A stretch of DNA of 9,738 bases from Bacillota bacterium (lineage in GTDB: Bacteria > Bacillota > Clostridia > Oscillospirales > Acutalibacteraceae): NCBI GenBank assembly GCA_023397245.1, contig JAEWUH010000090.1:1-9738 (forward strand), given 5' to 3'. The notes under the pieces were generated by a model. That model did not search any database, was not told the origin of the DNA, and was given only the letters and a program-made list of their open reading frames with translations. The position numbers and the translations under genes are program-made. Below are positions 6,095 to 9,738 of this stretch, in pieces (within the stretch, counting starts at the first letter, position 1; each line of letters begins with the position of its first letter).

Positions 6095-7273
6095 GTGTCT
6101 GACCTTCAAAAACAAATATTGCAGTATATCGATGAAAACCAGCAGCTGTTTCAGGATGCGGCAAAGCAGATTCACGCGCACCCGGAGATTTCCAATTATG
6201 AATTCTTCGCATGCAAGCTGCTCACGGAAATTCTGAGCAGTCACGGATTCCGCGTAGAAGAGAACGCGGCGGGCCACAGAACGGGCTTTTCCGCTTCCCT
6301 TCGCTCCGAAAAGCCGGGGCCGGTAATCGCCTTTCTGGCGGAATACGACGCGCTGCCGAATCTGGGGCACGGCTGCGGCCACAACCTGATCGGCACGATC
6401 GCGGCGTTCTCGGCAATCGCGGTCTCCCGTCATCTGGATAAGGTAGGCGGTGAGGTACGCGTCTACGGTACTCCGGGCGAGGAGGGCGGCGAACAGGGCA
6501 GTGCGAAGGAGAGCTTCGTGCGCGAGGGGTATTTCAAGGATGTCGACGCCGCGCTGGAGGTCCATCCGGCGCCCTTCAACACCCTTACGCCCCGCACGCT
6601 GGCGCTTGACCCCATTGACATTGAGTTCTGGGGCAAAGCCGCCCACGCAAGCACGGCCCCGGAGCAGGGGATCAACGCCCTTGACGCGCTGATTCTGACC
6701 TATAACGGGATCAACGCCTTAAGGCAGCATCTGCCAAAGGACGTCCAGATACACGGGGTGATCTTAAACGGCGGAAGCGCGCCGAACATTGTTCCCGATT
6801 ACAGCCGCGGGCGCTTCTACATCCGCGCACAAACACGCGCGCAGGTGGACATTGCCAACCGGAAGATACAGGCGATCGCCTCAGGGGCGGCTTCCATGAC
6901 CGGCGCAGACTGGAAGGTATCCTTTTTCCAGAATAAAATCGACGATATGATTCCGAATAAAAAGCTGGATGAGGTTTACAGAATGTACGCGAAAGAGCTG
7001 GGCGAAGAGCTTACCGAAATCAGCCAGTTCCCCACAACCGACGCCGGCAATGTTTCCCACGCGGTGCCGACCCTGCACGCATCGCTGAAATCACTGGAAA
7101 AAGTTGTTCCGGCACATTCGGAAGCCTTCCGTGACGGCTGCGTCAAAGAATACGCCCTGCATTCCATTGCCCGCGGCGCAAAGCTGCTTTCGCTGACCGC
7201 GCTCGACCTGCTGCAGAATCCTGCGCTCACCGGGGAAATCAGGGAATATCACGCCAAGCTGCTGGAAAATTAA
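6095..7273 (+). CDS. M20 family amidohydrolase (aminoacylase / peptidase, M20D-like)
   Basis: This is a 392-residue cytosolic zinc-type hydrolase. I choose GTG 6095 because AAAAGGGGG (6077-6085) lies 9 bases before it; the in-frame ATG 6074 has no ribosome binding site. Metal-site blocks are AEYDALPNLGHGCGHN (82-97), the catalytic glutamates in GTPGEEGGE (125-133), EVHP (155-158) and a late histidine region TDAGNVSHAVPTLH. The HGCGHN form is typical of M20D enzymes such as AbgB-like and N-acyl-amino-acid or dipeptide hydrolases. As the last gene of the metNIQ operon it could deacylate or cleave an imported methionine derivative, much as B. subtilis sulfur operons pair an importer with an amidohydrolase. 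The family is certain; the substrate is inferred from context. No T-rich terminator follows directly. Confidence 0.9.
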   Translation: MSDLQKQILQYIDENQQLFQDAAKQIHAHPEISNYEFFACKLLTEILSSHGFRVEENAAGHRTGFSASLRSEKPGPVIAFLAEYDALPNLGHGCGHNLIGTIAAFSAIAVSRHLDKVGGEVRVYGTPGEEGGEQGSAKESFVREGYFKDVDAALEVHPAPFNTLTPRTLALDPIDIEFWGKAAHASTAPEQGINALDALILTYNGINALRQHLPKDVQIHGVILNGGSAPNIVPDYSRGRFYIRAQTRAQVDIANRKIQAIASGAASMTGADWKVSFFQNKIDDMIPNKKLDEVYRMYAKELGEELTEISQFPTTDAGNVSHAVPTLHASLKSLEKVVPAHSEAFRDGCVKEYALHSIARGAKLLSLTALDLLQNPALTGEIREYHAKLLEN

Positions 7274-7537
7274 AGCTGTCTTTTTCACATTCCGGGAAAA
7301 CGGATTATAAAGTCCCTATCGCCCGGAACACGGGTACGCCGGGCGGGCTCTGAAGGGACATAAACATACAATACCCGGTTCACATACGATTCAGATTACG
7401 CAAGACATCATCTTTCTGATTTTAGGACGATTTTAACACCGTTGTCCTGTCAGGAAGGTGATGTTCCTGCTTTCACGCGGATTTCCGCCGGCGCGGCGAG
7501 CCGCATGTGCATCTTCTGAAAATATTTCAAAAAGCCC
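7274..7537 (+). other. Gene-free spacer with two strong potential RNA folds
   Basis: No credible gene was seen. The first fold has CGCCCGG (7320-7326) paired with CCGGGCG (7339-7345), enclosed by GTCCCT (7312-7317) with AGGGAC (7354-7359). The second has a 12-bp stem, CATCATCTTTCT (7406-7417) with AGGAAGGTGATG (7452-7463) including two G-U pairs, enclosing AGGACGA (7424-7430) with TTGTCCT (7442-7448). Short GC hairpins follow near 7477-7505. A weak promoter (TTTTCA 7282-7287, TATAAA 7306-7311, spacer 18) precedes the folds. No T-tract terminator is seen, nor any T-box, SAM-I or other motif I can name. It may be the 3' untranslated region of the importer operon or a small RNA. Confidence 0.4.
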
Positions 7538-7566
7538 TTGACAAACACCAAAGGAAAGCATATTAT
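7538..7566 (+). promoter_or_regulatory. Promoter of leader module 2 (TTGACA-N17-TATTAT)
   Basis: TTGACA (7538-7543) and TATTAT (7561-7566) are separated by 17 bases, identical in boxes and spacing to the promoter at 1624-1652. A perfect 8-base inverted repeat, ATATATGT (7565-7572) and ACATATAT (7578-7585), overlaps the end of the -10 box and the expected transcription start. It may be an operator or a short 5'-end hairpin. The sequence from -10 to the leader start codon is clearly alignable with copy 1. Confidence 0.87.
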
Positions 7567-7617
7567 ATATGTATAAAACATATATAATTACTATAAAATA
7601 AAAAGGAGGATTCGGCC

Positions 7618-7728
7618 ATGAAAACACAGGTTTTGAACAACAGCAGAACGGATAACATGATGTGCACGATGTGCATCATGTGCTGTGCCATGCCCAAAAT
7701 GAAACATGACCGAACACTTCTGCTGTAA
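7618..7728 (+). CDS. Cys/Met-rich leader peptide 2 (36 residues)
   Basis: ATG 7618 follows AAGGAGG (7603-7609) by 8 bases and the frame ends at TAA 7726-7728. The peptide shares TQVLNNSR, the core MMCTMCIMCC (14-23), MP, KH and the C-terminal LLL with the peptide at 1697-1810. It has four Cys (three TGC, one TGT) and seven Met including the start. Two blocks are identical between the copies at nucleotide level: 22 bases (7627-7648) and 30 bases (7656-7685). Differences cluster between the blocks, for example residues 11-13 are TDN here and MYC in copy 1. It is placed between a promoter and a terminator in front of metY, consistent with attenuation by cysteine and/or methionine supply. The alternative is a functional microprotein. 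Confidence 0.75.
   Translation: MKTQVLNNSRTDNMMCTMCIMCCAMPKMKHDRTLLL
7640..7726 (+). promoter_or_regulatory. Nested RNA fold over leader peptide 2
   Basis: ACAGCAGAA (7640-7648) pairs exactly with TTCTGCTGT (7718-7726), a 9-bp stem again ending at the first base of the stop codon. Inside it the 11-bp Cys/Met-codon hairpin (7656-7666 with 7670-7680) is identical to copy 1. The outer stem register is shifted by a few bases relative to copy 1 yet pairing is kept in both, which favours a selected structure. Confidence 0.5.
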
Positions 7729-7761
7729 ACTGTGCCAACGTGCACAACTGCATAGGCGCCG

Positions 7762-7795
7762 AAGCTGTCAGGTCATAGAACCTGGCAGCTTTTTT
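7762..7795 (+). terminator. Intrinsic terminator / attenuator after leader peptide 2
   Basis: AAGCTGTCAGGT (7762-7773) pairs with ACCTGGCAGCTT (7780-7791) as 12 bp with one U-G pair. The loop is CATAGA and the T run covers 7790-7795. It starts 33 bases after the leader stop and about 50 bases before metY. The gap to metY holds no recognisable promoter, so metY expression should require reading through it. Confidence 0.9.
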
Positions 7796-7846
7796 ATATC
7801 ATATTTTAAAAAACTATAAAATTATTATCAGAAAGGTTGATTCACA

Positions 7847-9127
7847 ATGAGCGAGAGAAAATTTGGGTTTGACACATTACAGGTACAGGCGGGGCAAGCT
7901 CCCGACCCTGCGACGGGCGCACGGGCAGTGCCTATTTACCAGACCACTTCCTATGTATTCAAGGATACCGCAGAAGCGGAGGGGCGTTTTGGGCTGACCG
8001 TTCCGGGCTACATTTATTCCCGCCTGACCAACCCGACCAACGACGTTTTTGAACAGCGCATCGCGGCGCTGGAGGGCGGTTCCGCAGCGCTTTCCGTAGC
8101 TTCCGGGGCGGCGGCGATTACATATGCCATCCTGAACATTGCGGGCGCAGGCGACGAGATTGTTTCCGCCAGCACGCTGTACGGCGGCACCTACAATCTG
8201 TTTGCGCACACCCTTCCGCGGTACGGGGTCAGCACCGTGTTTGTGGACCCGGACGACGCAAGTAACTTTGAAAAAGCGATTACCCCGAAAACAAAGGCGC
8301 TCTATTACGAAACCCTCGGCAACCCGGGCATCAATGTGATCGACTTTGACGCGGTGGGCGAAATCGCAAAGAAATACAAGATTCCGGTGATCGTTGACAA
8401 TACCTTCGCCACCCCCTACCTGTTCCGTCCGTTTGAACACGGCGCAAACGTTGTGGTTCATTCCGCTACAAAGTTCATCGGCGGCCACGGCACATCCATC
8501 GGCGGCGTGATCGTGGACGGCGGCAACTTCGATTGGACGAGCGGAAAATTCCCCGGATTTACCGAGCCGGACAAGAGCTACCACGGCATTAAGTACGCGG
8601 ACCTCGGCGCCGCGGCGTATGTCACGAAAATCCGCGCACAGCTCCTGCGCGACACGGGCGCAACGCTTTCCGCATTTAACGCATGGCTGTTCATCCAGAG
8701 TCTGGAATCCCTTTCCCTGCGCGTTGCGAAGCATGTTTCCAACACAGAAAAGGTCGTGGAATTCCTCGCCAATAACCCCAAGGTCACGGAAGTCAATTAT
8801 CCGGGTCTGGAATCCAATAAATATTACAGCCTTGCAAAGAAATATTTTCCGAAGGGCGCAGGCTCCATCTTTACGTTCTCCGTAAAGGGCGGCGTGGAAG
8901 AGGCGAAGAAGCTCATCGACAGCCTTGAAATCTTCTCGCAGCTTGCAAACGTGGCCGACGCAAAGTCGCTCGTCATCCATCCTTCCACCACCACACACCA
9001 GCAGCTCAACCCGGAGGAGCAGCGCGCGGCGGGCTTCGGGCCGGATACCATCCGTCTTTCCATCGGTCTTGAGGATCCGGACGATCTGATCTGGGATCTC
9101 GGCCAGGCGATCGACAAAGCAATCTAA
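7847..9127 (+). CDS. metY: O-acetylhomoserine sulfhydrylase (O-acetylhomoserine aminocarboxypropyltransferase) MetY
   Basis: This 426-residue cytosolic PLP enzyme joins O-acetylhomoserine and sulfide to give homocysteine and acetate, the direct sulfhydrylation route to methionine. ATG 7847 lies 10 bases after AAAGG (7832-7836). Cys/Met-metabolism fold-type I motifs include YIYSRLTNPT (55-64, with the active-site Tyr/Arg pair), SGAAAI (86-91), LYGGTY (111-116), VDNTFATPYL (183-192) and the PLP lysine K209 in HSATKFIGGHG. The SIGG(V)IVDGG stretch and a length near 430 fit MetY better than the roughly 380-400-residue cystathionine lyases or synthases. MetA lies downstream and supplies the substrate, which supports the call. 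Expression is probably governed by leader module 2. Confidence 0.95.
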   Translation: MSERKFGFDTLQVQAGQAPDPATGARAVPIYQTTSYVFKDTAEAEGRFGLTVPGYIYSRLTNPTNDVFEQRIAALEGGSAALSVASGAAAITYAILNIAGAGDEIVSASTLYGGTYNLFAHTLPRYGVSTVFVDPDDASNFEKAITPKTKALYYETLGNPGINVIDFDAVGEIAKKYKIPVIVDNTFATPYLFRPFEHGANVVVHSATKFIGGHGTSIGGVIVDGGNFDWTSGKFPGFTEPDKSYHGIKYADLGAAAYVTKIRAQLLRDTGATLSAFNAWLFIQSLESLSLRVAKHVSNTEKVVEFLANNPKVTEVNYPGLESNKYYSLAKKYFPKGAGSIFTFSVKGGVEEAKKLIDSLEIFSQLANVADAKSLVIHPSTTTHQQLNPEEQRAAGFGPDTIRLSIGLEDPDDLIWDLGQAIDKAI

Positions 9128-9159
9128 AGGAATGTGCAAATACAGCTTCAGATTATAGA

Positions 9160-9320
9160 AAACCGTCAGACTGCGGCAGATCATACAATTCAACGCAGAA
9201 ATCAGTTCCAGTAAATTTACGCGGCTTTGCCTGCAATCCGGCAAACTGCGGCAAATCGTGCAAGCGCAGCCAACGCAGCAAACATACCGCAATTTTGCGG
9301 TTGCACAACTTTGTCGCCGG
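9160..9320 (+). other. Structured metY-metA spacer with imperfect direct repeat
   Basis: A 19-base element, ACTGCGGCAGATCATACAA (9170-9188), recurs with 16 matches at 9245-9263, and both copies are followed by an AACGCAG. Possible hairpins are TTTGCC / GGCAAA (9226-9231 with 9240-9245), CTGCG / CGCAG (9246-9250 with 9264-9268) and CCGCA / TGCGG inside GTGCAA / TTGCAC (9259-9264 with 9300-9305). No consensus promoter and no Cys/Met leader peptide like the other two was found. A tiny frame at 9132-9158 (MCKYSFRL) has only a weak, close AAAGG and is not called. It may be a structured leader for metA. Confidence 0.4.
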
Positions 9321-9351
9321 TGAGGAGCAAGAAAATTGCTCCTCATTTTTT
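9321..9351 (+). terminator. Intrinsic terminator between metY and metA
   Basis: TGAGGAGCAA (9321-9330) pairs perfectly with TTGCTCCTCA (9336-9345), a 10-bp stem with a GAAAA loop, followed by six T (9346-9351). Only 27 bases separate it from the metA start, too little for a promoter. MetA must therefore be transcribed through it from upstream, so it is either a partial terminator lowering metA relative to metY or an attenuator. Confidence 0.9.
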
Positions 9352-9378
9352 AAATAGATTGAACGGGGGTGTACCATC

Positions 9379-9738
9379 ATGCCGATTACCGTACCGGAAG
9401 GGCTTCCGGCAGCTGAAGAGCTGGAAAAAGAGAATATTTTTATCATGGACGCGAACCGGGCGATCCATCAGGATATCCGCCCGCTGCAGATTCTGGTCTT
9501 GAATCTGATGCCTGTGAAAACAGACACGGAAATCCAGCTGCTGCGGCTCCTCAGCAATTCGCCGCTGCAGCTGGAAGTGGAATTCCTCCGTATGACGAGC
9601 CATGTTGCAAAAAATACCCCTTTGGAATATCTTCTGAAATTTTATAAGAATTTCAATGAAGTGAAAAGCAACCGGTACGACGGGATGATCATCACCGGGG
9701 CCCCGGTGGAAAAGCTGAAATTCGAGCAGGTGGATTAC
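9379..9738 (+). CDS. metA: Homoserine O-acetyltransferase MetA (5' part)
   Basis: The frame opens at ATG 9379, 9 bases after GGGGG (9365-9369), and stays open to the window end (120 residues seen of roughly 300). The N-terminus is classic MetA: MPITVPEGLPAAEELEKENI-like opening, IRPLQILVLNLMP (33-45), TEIQLLRLLSNSPLQ (50-64) and ITGAPVE (105-111). It acylates homoserine, the first committed step of methionine synthesis. Residue 111 is Glu; in the Bacillus cereus enzyme Glu at this position is reported to select acetyl-CoA, whereas Gly in E. coli selects succinyl-CoA. The acetyl form matches the MetY partner next door. The catalytic Cys and later residues lie outside the window. Confidence 0.95.
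   Translation, partial: MPITVPEGLPAAEELEKENIFIMDANRAIHQDIRPLQILVLNLMPVKTDTEIQLLRLLSNSPLQLEVEFLRMTSHVAKNTPLEYLLKFYKNFNEVKSNRYDGMIITGAPVEKLKFEQVDY

Noticed and set aside
5309..6646. 445-codon open frame on the - strand opposite metQ and the amidohydrolase
   Set aside because: It crosses two well-supported genes, shows no family motifs and has no plausible ribosome binding site context; a shadow frame.
7274..7617. T-box or SAM-I riboswitch, expected upstream of methionine genes in Firmicutes
   Set aside because: I looked for the T-box TGGNACCGCG-type sequence and SAM-I core in this spacer, in 1866-2076 and in 9128-9378 and saw neither; this is by eye and a covariance search could overturn it.
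7661..7746. Possible 8-bp pairing of the Cys codons (7661-7668) with CGTGCACA (7739-7746) in module 2 as an antiterminator
   Set aside because: It does not overlap the terminator arm that starts at 7762 and has no counterpart in module 1, so it cannot be the shared switch.
7877..9346. 489-codon open frame on the - strand opposite metY
   Set aside because: It is antisense to a full-length, motif-complete MetY, has no recognisable domain and runs over the metY-metA spacer; it reflects the third-position bias of the real gene.
9227..9502. 91-codon + strand frame overlapping the start of metA
   Set aside because: It is out of frame with the unmistakable MetA sequence and translates the hairpins and terminator of the spacer.

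Overview
The window reads as a mid-GC Firmicutes (Clostridia) chromosome, plausibly of the Oscillospirales/Ruminococcaceae kind. The reasons are the strong AGGAGG-type ribosome binding sites, consensus TTGACA-N17-TATTAT promoters, intrinsic terminators with T tracts, and proteins that resemble Firmicutes families. The taxonomic placement is inference from style. Every recognisable gene except one (CapA family) fits sulfur amino-acid metabolism, and all genes lie on the + strand.

Layout. (1) 1-666 is the 3' part of a PLP enzyme of the cysteine synthase / cystathionine beta-synthase family, followed by a SAM-dependent methyltransferase of the leucine carboxyl methyltransferase (LCM/TcmP) family (695-1627). 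(2) 1624-1865 is a compact regulatory module: promoter, a 37-residue Cys/Met-rich leader peptide, and an intrinsic terminator. (3) 2077-7273 is a tightly packed operon: a CapA-family metallophosphatase-like protein, then the methionine ABC importer MetN-MetI-MetQ, then an M20 amidohydrolase. (4) 7274-7537 is a gene-free stretch with strong potential RNA hairpins. (5) 7538-7795 is a second, homologous copy of the promoter / Cys-Met leader peptide / terminator module. (6) 7847-9127 is metY (O-acetylhomoserine sulfhydrylase). (7) 9128-9378 is a structured spacer ending in a perfect intrinsic terminator just before metA (homoserine O-acetyltransferase), which runs off the window.

How it works together. 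MetA activates homoserine, MetY adds sulfide to make homocysteine, MetNIQ imports methionine, and the M20 enzyme could release amino acids from N-acyl forms. The CysK/CBS-family enzyme connects to cysteine.

The most interesting content is the pair of unannotated leader modules, one in front of each methionine-supply operon. Each encodes a peptide with the core MMCTMCIMCC (4-5 Cys and 7 Met codons), sits between a perfectly spaced promoter and a terminator, and shares nucleotide-identical blocks with its twin. The shared blocks can fold: an 11-bp hairpin made of the Cys/Met codons is enclosed by a 9-10-bp stem joining the NNSR codons to the LLL codons and the stop. This looks like a translation-sensing attenuator for sulfur amino acids that I do not recognise as a described class. 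The mechanism is inferred: I could not find a convincing conserved antiterminator.
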